Origin: Verrucomicrobiota bacterium
GTDB lineage: Bacteria > Verrucomicrobiota > Verrucomicrobiia > Verrucomicrobiales > Verrucomicrobiaceae
Assembly (NCBI GenBank): GCA_017301975.1
Contig: JAFLEI010000011.1
Coordinates: 113,012-177,011, forward strand
Reading direction: 5' to 3'
Length of the DNA: 64,000 nt
Positions within the stretch are counted from its first letter, which is position 1, and each line of letters opens with the position of its first letter. Below are positions 53,167 through 61,779 of this stretch, one piece after another. The position numbers and the translations under genes are program-made. Under the pieces are notes generated by a model, which was given only the letters and a program-made list of their open reading frames with translations, was not told the origin of the DNA and searched no databases.

Positions 53167-53832
53167 ATGAAATACTCGATCCTGACCGCTCTTCTGGTGC
53201 TCGGCACCGCCTTTGCCACTGCTGAAGACAAACCTGCCGCTGCCAAGCCGGAGGCTGCCAAGGAGATCATGCTCTTCAACGGCAAATCACTCGACGACTG
53301 GGAGTCCGTGGACGTCGGCGGCAGCGGGCAGGTGGAACTGGAGGGTGGTCTCATGATCATCAATCAGGGGGAGAATGTGAGCGGTGCCATTTACAAGAAA
53401 GCAGCCGCACTGCCAACGACCAACTACGAGATCACACTGGATGCCAAGCGGATTCAGGGCGTCGATTTCTTCGTCGGCCTCACCTTTCCCGTCGGCGATC
53501 TCAAACACTGCGCCACCCTCATCTGCGGCGGCTGGGGCGGCAGCGTCACCGGCATCTCCTGCATCGACAGCATGGACGCCTCCGACAACAACACCTCCAC
53601 CTACCAGCGCTACAAGGATGACGAGTGGTATTCCATCAAGCTCCGCGTCACCCCGAAAAACATCAGCGTCTGGCTGGGCGACAAGCAGATCATCGACGAG
53701 GACATCGAGGGTAAAAAAATCAGCGTACGTTCCGGCCCCATCGAAAGCTACCTGCCGCTCTCGCTGACCACCTTCAACACCATGGCCGCCATTCGCAACG
53801 TCAAGCTGACTCCGATCACGGAGCCGAAGTGA
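53167..53832 (+). CDS. DUF1080 (3-keto-disaccharide hydrolase domain) secreted protein
   Basis: A 221-residue exported protein with a signal peptide MKYSILTALLVLGTAFA. The rest is a DUF1080 domain, a concanavalin-like beta sandwich, beginning EIMLFNGKSLDDWESVDVGG and containing FFVGLTFPVGD and NNTSTYQRYKDDEWYSIKLRVT. Members include 3-keto-glycoside hydrolases, and the family is abundant in Verrucomicrobia and Planctomycetes. The stop codon (TGA, 53830-53832) touches the next gene in TGATG. The ATG at 53167 puts the signal at the N-terminus; the in-frame start at 53125 does not. Confidence 0.88.
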   Translation: MKYSILTALLVLGTAFATAEDKPAAAKPEAAKEIMLFNGKSLDDWESVDVGGSGQVELEGGLMIINQGENVSGAIYKKAAALPTTNYEITLDAKRIQGVDFFVGLTFPVGDLKHCATLICGGWGGSVTGISCIDSMDASDNNTSTYQRYKDDEWYSIKLRVTPKNISVWLGDKQIIDEDIEGKKISVRSGPIESYLPLSLTTFNTMAAIRNVKLTPITEPK

Positions 53833-55493
53833 TGCCTCCCACTGCTGCGCTGCGCCTCTCCGCCTTCGTTTTCTGCGGAGTGTTGGCCTCCTGCCACTCC
53901 GTCCTGCGTGTCGAAGTGACGCGCGCCGAAACCGAACTCACCACGCGCGAAAAGCGGCATATGGCCGGGCTGCTCGATGAAGTCGCCGCAGGTTGGGATG
54001 CCATGCAGCATGGCAAGTCATCCGCACGTCGGGCCGCAGAGGATCGCTATGAAAATGCGCTCGCCAGGTTTCTGCGTGAATGGGACGCCCATCAGTGCCC
54101 GCGCTACTGGCAGAGCGGCACAGAGTTTGCCTCCGCTCGGAATTCATTCCAGATCGAACTCGACACCGTTGCCACCCCCAAAACCGAGGTGCCGCCCACG
54201 CAGATTGATCAGCTTCTGCTCGCTTCGCGGAAAAAATCACGCGGAGACGACACGCTCTCGGAGCGTCCCGGCCTCGGCGTCCCGGTCGTCGGCCACATCT
54301 ACCGCACCGACACCACACGCAAAGAGCAGCCCTTCCTGCCGCCCAACGGTGGCAATCTCACCCTCACCGCCGTGCTGGAAATGGCGGACGACGATGCCGA
54401 CCCCGCCACCCCGCGCCGCTGCCGCCTGCATTTGCACAATGCCCTCAATGTGGAGACCGTGAAGTTGCAGAGAGATGAGCGCCTCCTCGCGGCCAATTTC
54501 ACCGCCGCCAAAGATCTGGCCCTGTCCAAAAAATCCCTCGGCCTCTTTTCACTGCTGGGGTTGTTTTATCCCGAGCGCACCTTGGGAGACAGCCATCTCT
54601 ACTGCATGGACGGCTATGACCCCAGGCGCATTCCTGTCGTCTTCGTGCATGGCCTCATGTCCGATCCGCACATCTGGCTGAACGCGGTCAATGCCATCAG
54701 CTCAGACCCCGAGCTGCGCGCCAGGTATCAGCCCTGGTACTTTCTCTACCCCACCGGCTTGAGTGTACCACAGACGTCCGCACGCCTGCGCGCCTCCCTG
54801 CAGCAGGCCCGGGACTACTTCGATCCTGATCACAACGATCCCGGCATGAACCGCACGGTTCTCGTCGGCCACAGCATGGGCGGACTGCTCAGCCGCATGC
54901 AGGCCGTCGATCCCCAGGACAAGTTGTGGAATGCCATCTTTAGCAAGCCCCCGGAGCAGTTGAACGTCTCCGAGCCTGTGCGCGAGCGCCTCGTCAGCAC
55001 GCTCAAATTCAAGCCCCAGCCCGAGGTGAAGCGTCTGGTTTTCATCACCACACCACAACGTGGCAGCGATCTCGCAGGCGCGGGCATCGTACGCCGCCTC
55101 GCCTCGCTCATCCGCCTCCCGGTGGACACCGTGCTGATGTCAAAGCAGCTCCTCACCGGAAACACCGACGCCCTCTCTCCTCGGATTCGCGACTGGGGCT
55201 TCTTCGCCTTCCTTAGCATCGGCACTCTTTCCAATGAGCATCCTTTCTATGACGGACTGAACGCCGTACCCATTCCCGTGCCCTACCACTCCATCATCGG
55301 ACAGTTCGGTCGTAAACCCCTCCTTGAAAGCTCCGATGGCGCAGTCCCTTACTGGAGCGCCCATCTCGAAGGCGCAAAGTCAGAAAAAATCGTCCCCTGC
55401 TGGCACGGCTGCGTCGAACGCCCCGAAGTCGTCCAGGAAGTCGTCCGCGTCCTCCGCGAGCATCTGCAGGAAAGCGGGCGCGTAGCGCGCTGA
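53832..55493 (+). CDS. Lipoprotein alpha/beta hydrolase (lipase-like)
   Basis: A 553-residue protein with a lipoprotein signal (VLASC, Cys21). A helical N-terminal part, about 25-145, precedes the hydrolase fold. The oxyanion segment is VVFVHGLMSDPHIWLNAV. The nucleophile elbow is GHSMG with Ser348. A C-terminal region contains DGAVPYWSAHLEGAKSEKIVPCWHGC, where a conserved Asp/His pair would complete the triad. The fold suggests a lipase or PGAP1-like esterase. It is co-translated with the DUF1080 gene by a one-base overlap. The start ATG is at 53832; a GTG three bases earlier is also possible. Confidence 0.82.
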   Translation: MPPTAALRLSAFVFCGVLASCHSVLRVEVTRAETELTTREKRHMAGLLDEVAAGWDAMQHGKSSARRAAEDRYENALARFLREWDAHQCPRYWQSGTEFASARNSFQIELDTVATPKTEVPPTQIDQLLLASRKKSRGDDTLSERPGLGVPVVGHIYRTDTTRKEQPFLPPNGGNLTLTAVLEMADDDADPATPRRCRLHLHNALNVETVKLQRDERLLAANFTAAKDLALSKKSLGLFSLLGLFYPERTLGDSHLYCMDGYDPRRIPVVFVHGLMSDPHIWLNAVNAISSDPELRARYQPWYFLYPTGLSVPQTSARLRASLQQARDYFDPDHNDPGMNRTVLVGHSMGGLLSRMQAVDPQDKLWNAIFSKPPEQLNVSEPVRERLVSTLKFKPQPEVKRLVFITTPQRGSDLAGAGIVRRLASLIRLPVDTVLMSKQLLTGNTDALSPRIRDWGFFAFLSIGTLSNEHPFYDGLNAVPIPVPYHSIIGQFGRKPLLESSDGAVPYWSAHLEGAKSEKIVPCWHGCVERPEVVQEVVRVLREHLQESGRVAR

Positions 55494-55581
55494 ACGCGTC
55501 AGTGTTTTGCTCCTTAATTCTACTTTGGTAGCTCTTAAGGGGGCACGAAAGACACCGGAAATTTGAACTCTCAGCCTCAGG

Positions 55582-55611
55582 CATCCGTGTCAATCCGTGT
55601 AATCCGTGGTC
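55582..55611. repeat. Three-unit AATCCGTG tandem repeat
   Basis: ATCCGTGTC, AATCCGTGTA, ATCCGTGGTC: three units of nine to ten bases in tandem between two hydrolase genes. The surrounding region 55494-55788 shows no gene or terminator. Confidence 0.6.
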
Positions 55612-55788
55612 AACCACTCTGGAAAGCCAGCGTTGCAGCCTGCATTGGAACTTACCAAAGCAGAATCAGGACCCTGATCTCAGGATCTGTTGACCTTTTT
55701 GCGCTTTTTTGCGGCCATTCATTCCCGCCTCCACCGACTTGCCCGCATGGAACCGCCGCGAAGTCACGTTCTTGAATTACCAACCTCC

Positions 55789-56871
55789 ATGAAACCTTTC
55801 CTCCTCTCCGGTCTGCTGGCCGTCGCAGTCCTGGCTCATGCCGATGATCTTCCCTTCACCCGTGTCCCCGCTGAATTCGCCGGCCAGTTCTCTCCCGGCA
55901 AATCTCCCCTCGTGTTCAAGGACGGCACGCAGGTAAAAACTCCAGCAGACTGGTCCAGACGCCGCGCCGAGATCCTCGCCGATTGGCATGCCATCATGGG
56001 CGCATGGCCTGCTGTCATTGAGAAACCAAAAATCGAAGTGCTGGAGGCCACCCAGCGGGAAGGAAACATCACCCAGCGCAAGATCCGCATCGAAATCGCC
56101 CCCGGACAAACCGGCGATGGCTACCTGCTGCTCCCTGCGAACGAGGGCAAGCGCCCTGCCGTCTTCGTACCCTACTACGATCCCGAAACCAGCGCCGGCC
56201 TCAGCACCAAACCACTTCGCGACTTCGCCTGGCAGCTCGCGCGGCGCGGCTTCGTCACACTATCCATCGGCTCACCTGGCGGCGATGCGCGCAAGCCCGT
56301 CCTGAGTGAGGCCGCCAAGTGCCAGCCCCTCTCCTACCTCGGCTACATCAGCGCGAACATGTGGCAGGCGCTCGCCTCGCTGCCTGAGGTTGACCCCGCA
56401 CGCATCGGCATCGTCGGCCATTCCTACGGCGGCAAGTGGTCCCTCTTCGGCTCCTGCCTCTGGGACAAGTACGCCTGCGCCGTCTGGAGCGATCCCGGCA
56501 TCGTCTTTGATGAAACACGCGGCAGCATCAACTATCAGGAACCCTGGTACCTCGGCCTGGACTCAGCCCTCACCCGCAAGCCCGGCCTCGTCAGCTCAGA
56601 GAGCCCCCGCACCGGCTCTTACAAGACCCTCATAGAACAAGGTCACGACCTCCAGGAGCTCGAAGCCCTCATGGCGCCGCGCCCCTTCCTCGTCTCCGGC
56701 GGCGCCGAAGACCCTCCCAAGCGCTGGGCGGCCCTCAATCACGCCATCGCCGTGAATCAGCTCCTCGGCGCCACCAGCCGCGTGGCCATGACGAACCGCG
56801 AAAAGCACGATCCCAATGAGGAATCCAACGAACAGATTTACCGCTTCTTCGAATACTGGCTCAAGCCCTGA
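55789..56871 (+). CDS. Secreted alpha/beta hydrolase (acetyl-xylan-esterase/dienelactone type)
   Basis: A 360-residue exported hydrolase. Residues 1-18 are a signal peptide ending AHA. The nucleophile elbow GIVGHSYGGKW has Ser212. An acid is expected in LVSGGAEDPPKRWAALNHAI, and this segment with its His is typical of the group. The early PAVFVPYYDPE strand carries the oxyanion region. These enzymes deacetylate polysaccharide side chains or cleave esters. The ATG at 55789 was chosen because the longer frame start at 55690 does not carry a signal peptide. Confidence 0.85.
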   Translation: MKPFLLSGLLAVAVLAHADDLPFTRVPAEFAGQFSPGKSPLVFKDGTQVKTPADWSRRRAEILADWHAIMGAWPAVIEKPKIEVLEATQREGNITQRKIRIEIAPGQTGDGYLLLPANEGKRPAVFVPYYDPETSAGLSTKPLRDFAWQLARRGFVTLSIGSPGGDARKPVLSEAAKCQPLSYLGYISANMWQALASLPEVDPARIGIVGHSYGGKWSLFGSCLWDKYACAVWSDPGIVFDETRGSINYQEPWYLGLDSALTRKPGLVSSESPRTGSYKTLIEQGHDLQELEALMAPRPFLVSGGAEDPPKRWAALNHAIAVNQLLGATSRVAMTNREKHDPNEESNEQIYRFFEYWLKP

Positions 56872-56920
56872 GCCAAAATAACTGCATCCCGCGCGTTCTT
56901 CGACCAGAGACATCAGCGTC

Positions 56921-57018
56921 CGCCAGCGCTTTGGGAGTGCGGTCGCGCAGACGCAAGGCGCAAGCCTGCATCGGAGCTACCGCGTTCGCGGGGTAAAACT
57001 TGGCCTTCGTCTTCAACC
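56921..57018. repeat. Dispersed repeat, copy B (98 bases)
   Basis: Direct repeat of copy C at 57073-57170 with 6 mismatches in 98 and an offset of 152 bases. It contains the GCAAGGCGCAAGCCTGCATC core, which folds into a bulged hairpin. Confidence 0.85.
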
Positions 57019-57072
57019 GTCCTTCGGCAGCAAAAGCAGCGTCGAACTCAGACTTCCCACGCTCAGATTCCG

Positions 57073-57170
57073 CGCCAGCGCTTTTGGAGTGCGGTCGCGC
57101 AGATGCAAGGCGCAAGCCTGCATCGGAGCTACCGCTTTCGCGGGGTAAAGCATGGCCTTCGTCCTCAACC
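57073..57170. repeat. Dispersed repeat, copy C (98 bases)
   Basis: Second member of the tandem pair. It shares a 62-base stretch with copy A (38567-38628), differing at one position. The block 56872-57304 holds these repeats and a terminator, and no gene. Confidence 0.85.
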
Positions 57171-57244
57171 CACCGTCTGGCCGGCGAAGCGCCATCCCCC
57201 CCCAGGCTTGCCAAACTCATGGATTCACTGCATCCGCCCAACAC

Positions 57245-57273
57245 GAAAAAGGCGGTGCCTTCGTGGCACCGCC
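57245..57273 (-). terminator. Rho-independent terminator of the autotransporter gene
   Basis: On the minus strand: GGCGGTGCC, loop ACGAA, GGCACCGCC, then TTTTT. A perfect nine-pair stem and a T run begin 32 bases after the stop codon at 57305. This is the clearest terminator in the window. Confidence 0.92.
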
Positions 57274-57304
57274 TCTGTAAAAAACGCCTTGTTCGCGTCT
57301 CGTC

Positions 57305-60300
57305 CTAGAACCTGTAACCGAAGCGCACACTGCCGAAGTGGGCTTCCAGGTTGTTGCGGAAGATCTGCGTCTGGTAGCCCAGCTGCATGTTGAAGTCCGG
57401 GGTGAACTGGAAGTTCACACCGGCGCCGATCGCCATGTAGTCCTGCCCAGGAGTTTGATTGCCGCCCGCAGCGGTGAAGGGGGCGTTGATCGCCTGCACG
57501 CTCGTGCCGTTGTTCTTCAAATTCTGCCGCTCATAGCTGAAGCGCACCTGCGGGGTGATGACAGCCCATGTGGTGTCGAACCTCTTCGATGTGGACCAGC
57601 CGACGCGCGTGACAAGCGACTGAAAGGTCTGCTTGCCGTAGCTCAGCGCGCCGATTCCGCCGCCGGTTTCGGTGTACGCATCCACGGTGCCGTGGAGGTA
57701 GTCGATGCCTGCAAACGGACCCGTCACGAGGGTGTCGTTTTGGAAGCGGAAATTCCAGCCCGTGTTGTATTGAACGGCATGGGTGAAGCTCCGGGTGGAG
57801 CCAAGCGCGACGGGCAGCCCAAAGCCGGGATTGCGGTGCGTGCCGAGGTCGTAATCGCCAAAGCTGTAAAGCAGGCTGCCCCAGTAGTTTTTACGCACGT
57901 AGGAGAGGTAGGCCGAGAGGGTGGGGCCTTCCAGATCCAGCTTGCCGAGGCCGCCGGTGTACGTCTGAGTGCTCTGTAGAAACGTGACAGCAAATCCAAG
58001 GGTCAGACCACGGGAAAGGTGACGATCGAGGCCGACGCTGGAAGCCCAGGAATCCACCTGCACACCCGCCTGATTGTTGATGGGGCTCAGACGAACGTTG
58101 CCGTAGTTCACCGTGGTGTAGACTTCCCACTGGCGGCTGCGTTTGACACGCTTCGCGATGGGGTTTTCGGGGCCGTCTCCCTCACCGACGATCACACCCT
58201 CATCCAGGGAGGAGGCAATGCTGCCGTCAGAGCTTTCTTCCCCGCCGCCGTTGCGCAGATTGAAGAGGTGGTTGTTCACGTCACCGGTGGCTGTCTGCAT
58301 GCCGCTGATGATCGACTGGTTCTGGGCATTGGCCATGGGCAGGCCGCTGTTGGAGGCGCTGAACTCCGCACGGTGGTCGACAATGCTGACAATGCCGGTG
58401 CTCGAATCAAACACGCCGATATAGCCCAGCGCAGCCAGACCCAGCGCGCTGTCATTGACTCCCAAAGTGCCGGTGATCGTGCCTGCGCCGCTGTTGAGAT
58501 CCACCACTTTCCACTGATCGCCGATGGCGAAGCCTGTCATGGCGTTGGGATTTTGCAGGTAGAGCGTGGCACCGGCGGTGGAATCCAGATTGCCGTGCAG
58601 GCGGAGCTGGTCCGCGGCGGAGCTGGTGTGGATATTGCTGCCCTGGCCTGCGCCGCTGAAAAGATCCACCACGATAGCGCTGCCTGCGCCCATCACCACG
58701 CCGCCGCTGGAGGTGGTGGTCACGGAAAAGACGGAGACCGAATTGCCGTGGTTGGTGAAGTCACCCACGCTGAGAACGCCATTGATGTACATGGACTGGT
58801 CCGCCGCAAGGCTGACCGATCCTGTGCCGGCCAGCGCAGCACCACTGGCCACGGTGAAGGTGGCGCCGCCGGTGAGGTTGCCGTTTACGACCAGTGCGCC
58901 GGCATTCACATCCGTGGTGCCTGTGTAGTTGCTGGAAGTGTTGAGGATGGTATTTCCGCTGCCGTTTTGCTGCACGGAGGCCGTGCCGGTGATCTGGGGG
59001 GCAAAGGTGTAGGCGCTGTCCGTGTGGTTGAATGCCACCACTGCCGTGCCGGCTCCGCCCGTGATTGTTTCAGCGTTTACCGTGCCCGCTGCCGCGCCCT
59101 CGCCGATCTGCAGCTTTCCGGACGAGTCGGCGTTTTCCGCGATCAGCACGTTGGCTGGACTTCCGGTCACCGTCAGACTGCCGCCGGCCGCCACGGTGAG
59201 TGTGTTGCCGGTGCCGCTGCGGCCGATGGTCAGGTTCACCGTCGAAAGCGATGAGCCTGCACCGCTGATTGTCACACTGTTGTCATTCGATCCCACATCG
59301 CGGCTGATCAGGGTGAGGCCTGTTGTGACGATAACCGTGCCGCCGTTGGTGATGTTGAGGGTGTTGTTGCTGCCGCCGGAACCGATGCGGAACTGGGAGC
59401 CCGTGGCGTTCCAGACGGATCCGGTGCCGTCCACCGTCGCGGTGTTGCCGTCGGAGCTGGCGTTGCCGCCAATGCGGACGTTGTTGGTCGTCATTCGGCC
59501 TCCTGCGAGCACATTCAGCGTGTTGCTGCCGCCGGACTTGCCGAGATAGAAAGTGGCACCATTGGAGAATTCCGAGCCCCAGCCCGTGACGGTAACGTTG
59601 TTGCCGGTGGAGCCTGCCTGGTCTCCCACGACAGTGTCCTGGCTGGGGGAGTTGACGTTCACCTTGCCGCCGGCGGAAATGAGGAGGCTGTTGCCCGTGC
59701 CGTACTCACCCACATAGAGGGTGCCGGTGCTGTTCCACTGCGAGCTGAAGTCCGTGACGGTCACGGAGTTGTTGTTTGAGGTGGAGTTTTCATCAAAGCG
59801 ATGGCCGATGAAGCCATTGACGTTGGTGACAAAGGCACCATTGGAGATGATGAGGCTGTTGCCGTTGCCACCGTAGCCGACGATGATGTCGTGGGTGTTG
59901 ATGAGCACGGAACTCACATCGGTCACCGTGACCACGTTCCCGTTGGAACCCACATACCCGCCGATCTTGGTGTAATCGGCCGAGACACGGCCGCCATCCG
60001 AGACCGCAAGGCTGGTGTTTTGGCCCTGGAAGCCGACGTTCAAATCGGCGGATGCCGTCCACTGCGATCCTGCTCCTGTCACGACCACGCTGCCGGCCTG
60101 GCCCACGTCTGTGCCGATGAAGTTGTTCGCTCCGGCCAGGGTGACACCGTTGTTCAGCGTCAGGCTGCCGTTGTCCACGCGGGTGTCTCCGGTGACACTC
60201 AGCGTGTTGCTTCCACCGATGCTGATGGTGTCATTCACTGTCAGGCTCTTGATGGTAAAACCAGCATCCAGCGTCGTCGTTTGGTTGGTCGCCCCCGTTG

Positions 60301-60586
60301 CGGAGAAAAAAACATCCGTAATCGATCCTGGACGTGCCGTCGTGTCGGTCGTTCCTTCCACCGAAGTGGCCCAGTTGGTGTTCAAACCGTTCCTCGTGGA
60401 CCAGTTGCCGTCCTGATCTCCCGTCCAAAAAGCGCTCGCTGGAGCGGGCGAAGGATCGGCATGGCCTGTCACTTCGGTCAGCAGCAAGGCTCCCGCCAGC
60501 AGCACAGCATGGCAGACACTCCGGCGGCATGCCCGCTCCAAAAGAGCGCGAAGCGCGGGTGGGTGGTAGTTGAAAATGAGTTTCAT
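57305..60586 (-). CDS. Autotransporter with beta-helix passenger and outer-membrane barrel
   Basis: A 1093-residue type V secreted protein. The extended signal peptide covers about 1-43 (ending TGHA). The passenger, about 45-770, consists of repeats near 50 residues with the pattern VTVTGxGSxW...LxVG...GNSLxISNGGxV, predicting a beta-helix stacked on Gly/Asn/Ser turns. The barrel is about 815-1093 with RQWEVYTTVNYGNVRLS and AYLSYVRKNYWGSLLYSF strands, ending RFGYRF with a terminal Phe. The ATG at 60586 begins MKLIFNYHPP; an in-frame TTG at 60937 would add 117 residues without a signal. A strong terminator follows at 57245-57273. Confidence 0.93.
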   Translation of the reverse strand: MKLIFNYHPPALRALLERACRRSVCHAVLLAGALLLTEVTGHADPSPAPASAFWTGDQDGNWSTRNGLNTNWATSVEGTTDTTARPGSITDVFFSATGATNQTTTLDAGFTIKSLTVNDTISIGGSNTLSVTGDTRVDNGSLTLNNGVTLAGANNFIGTDVGQAGSVVVTGAGSQWTASADLNVGFQGQNTSLAVSDGGRVSADYTKIGGYVGSNGNVVTVTDVSSVLINTHDIIVGYGGNGNSLIISNGAFVTNVNGFIGHRFDENSTSNNNSVTVTDFSSQWNSTGTLYVGEYGTGNSLLISAGGKVNVNSPSQDTVVGDQAGSTGNNVTVTGWGSEFSNGATFYLGKSGGSNTLNVLAGGRMTTNNVRIGGNASSDGNTATVDGTGSVWNATGSQFRIGSGGSNNTLNITNGGTVIVTTGLTLISRDVGSNDNSVTISGAGSSLSTVNLTIGRSGTGNTLTVAAGGSLTVTGSPANVLIAENADSSGKLQIGEGAAAGTVNAETITGGAGTAVVAFNHTDSAYTFAPQITGTASVQQNGSGNTILNTSSNYTGTTDVNAGALVVNGNLTGGATFTVASGAALAGTGSVSLAADQSMYINGVLSVGDFTNHGNSVSVFSVTTTSSGGVVMGAGSAIVVDLFSGAGQGSNIHTSSAADQLRLHGNLDSTAGATLYLQNPNAMTGFAIGDQWKVVDLNSGAGTITGTLGVNDSALGLAALGYIGVFDSSTGIVSIVDHRAEFSASNSGLPMANAQNQSIISGMQTATGDVNNHLFNLRNGGGEESSDGSIASSLDEGVIVGEGDGPENPIAKRVKRSRQWEVYTTVNYGNVRLSPINNQAGVQVDSWASSVGLDRHLSRGLTLGFAVTFLQSTQTYTGGLGKLDLEGPTLSAYLSYVRKNYWGSLLYSFGDYDLGTHRNPGFGLPVALGSTRSFTHAVQYNTGWNFRFQNDTLVTGPFAGIDYLHGTVDAYTETGGGIGALSYGKQTFQSLVTRVGWSTSKRFDTTWAVITPQVRFSYERQNLKNNGTSVQAINAPFTAAGGNQTPGQDYMAIGAGVNFQFTPDFNMQLGYQTQIFRNNLEAHFGSVRFGYRF

Positions 60587-60878
60587 TATAAGAATAAGGA
60601 TTGTGTTGTATAAGTGAAAAATGCAACCATGGGTTGGCGCGAATGCCAAAGGTGCGACCCTCCCTCCGCTGTAACAACTGCCACGTGTTTTACTCGGGCC
60701 TAAGGACTCCTTTAAATGGCCGGGTTCGTCGCTTGCACTGGAAAGGGCCTCTGCAAACCTTCCTCCAAAGGCCTCGCCTCCGAGTTTTGTGCTTTGGGAC
60801 AAACGCGGCACTTGACGGGGGGCCGCTCTGTCCACGAAGGTACGCTTCCACCACCCCGACCCGTTTTTTGTCGAGATC
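60587..60878. other. Divergent intergenic region
   Basis: About 290 bases between the autotransporter and the TPR gene. It is AT-richer than the surroundings near 60590-60625, a likely promoter zone for the autotransporter, but I cannot assign exact boxes. No RNA gene is visible. Confidence 0.4.
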
Positions 60879-61727
60879 ATGCCCGAAATCACTTCTTCAG
60901 CTGCCACTGCCGATTCTGTCATCCATGCCGCTCGCAAGGCGGTGGAGGTTCAGCGTGAAGCAGCAAAGGAATTCCCCGGCAAAGCTCCTGGTCTGGTTCG
61001 TGCTCTTCAGGCTCTGGGAGATGCCCAGCGCGAGGCGGAAGACTTCGCCGGTGCCGAGGCGACCTTCCGCGAAGCCTTGGAGGAGGGGAAGGACCTGGAA
61101 CTGCCCGCAGACGTGATGGCGAATGTCAGGACCAGCCTTGCGACCCTTCTCGATTTCACCGGCCGGGAGACGGAATCCCTGCCATTTTATGAGGAGGCCA
61201 TCAGCAACCACGAGGCCTTGGGAGGTGATAACGTCGAGGTCGCTGCCCAGCTCCGCAACAACCTGGCCATGACCTACAAGTGCATGGACAAGTTTGCCTT
61301 GGCGGAGCAGCACTACCTGCGCTCGCTTGAGACGCTGGAAAACAAGCGCGGCCGCCAGTCCGAGTCCGTGGCCTGTGTGTTCAACAATTTGGGCAGCCTT
61401 TACTACGCCGCCGGATTTCCAGACCAGGCCAAGGAAATGTTCGAGGATGGCCTGCAGATCCGCATCCAGGTCCTTGGGGAGAATCATCGGGATGTGGCCC
61501 AGTCCTTGTGCAATCTCGCCACGGCATGCCATGAATTGAAGGACAATGACGCGGCGCAGCAGCACTTTGAGAAAAGCCTGAGGATCCTGGAAGCCCAACT
61601 CCCCCAGGAAGCACGCAGCTACGAGGCCATCGGCACCGATTACGTCGCCATGCTGGAGATTATTGGCGAGGAAGGCAAGGCTGCCGCCCTGAAAAAGCGC
61701 ATGGAAAAGGTTCTGGCCGCAGTTTGA
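60879..61727 (+). CDS. Tetratricopeptide-repeat protein
   Basis: A 282-residue cytoplasmic protein built from about five or six TPR or kinesin-light-chain-like units, for example LVRALQALGDAQREAEDFAGAEATFREALEEG, LRNNLAMTYKCMDKFALAEQHYLRSLETLE and VFNNLGSLYYAAGFPDQAKEMFEDGLQI. TPR arrays are protein-binding scaffolds. It is followed after 52 bases by PTS enzyme I on the same strand, so co-expression is possible. No enzymatic domain is attached and no signal peptide is visible. Confidence 0.88.
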   Translation: MPEITSSAATADSVIHAARKAVEVQREAAKEFPGKAPGLVRALQALGDAQREAEDFAGAEATFREALEEGKDLELPADVMANVRTSLATLLDFTGRETESLPFYEEAISNHEALGGDNVEVAAQLRNNLAMTYKCMDKFALAEQHYLRSLETLENKRGRQSESVACVFNNLGSLYYAAGFPDQAKEMFEDGLQIRIQVLGENHRDVAQSLCNLATACHELKDNDAAQQHFEKSLRILEAQLPQEARSYEAIGTDYVAMLEIIGEEGKAAALKKRMEKVLAAV

Positions 61728-61779
61728 TGCACCGTGGCGTTTGCCAAATGCTTCGTCCTCATGAAAGGTAGGGGCGGAC

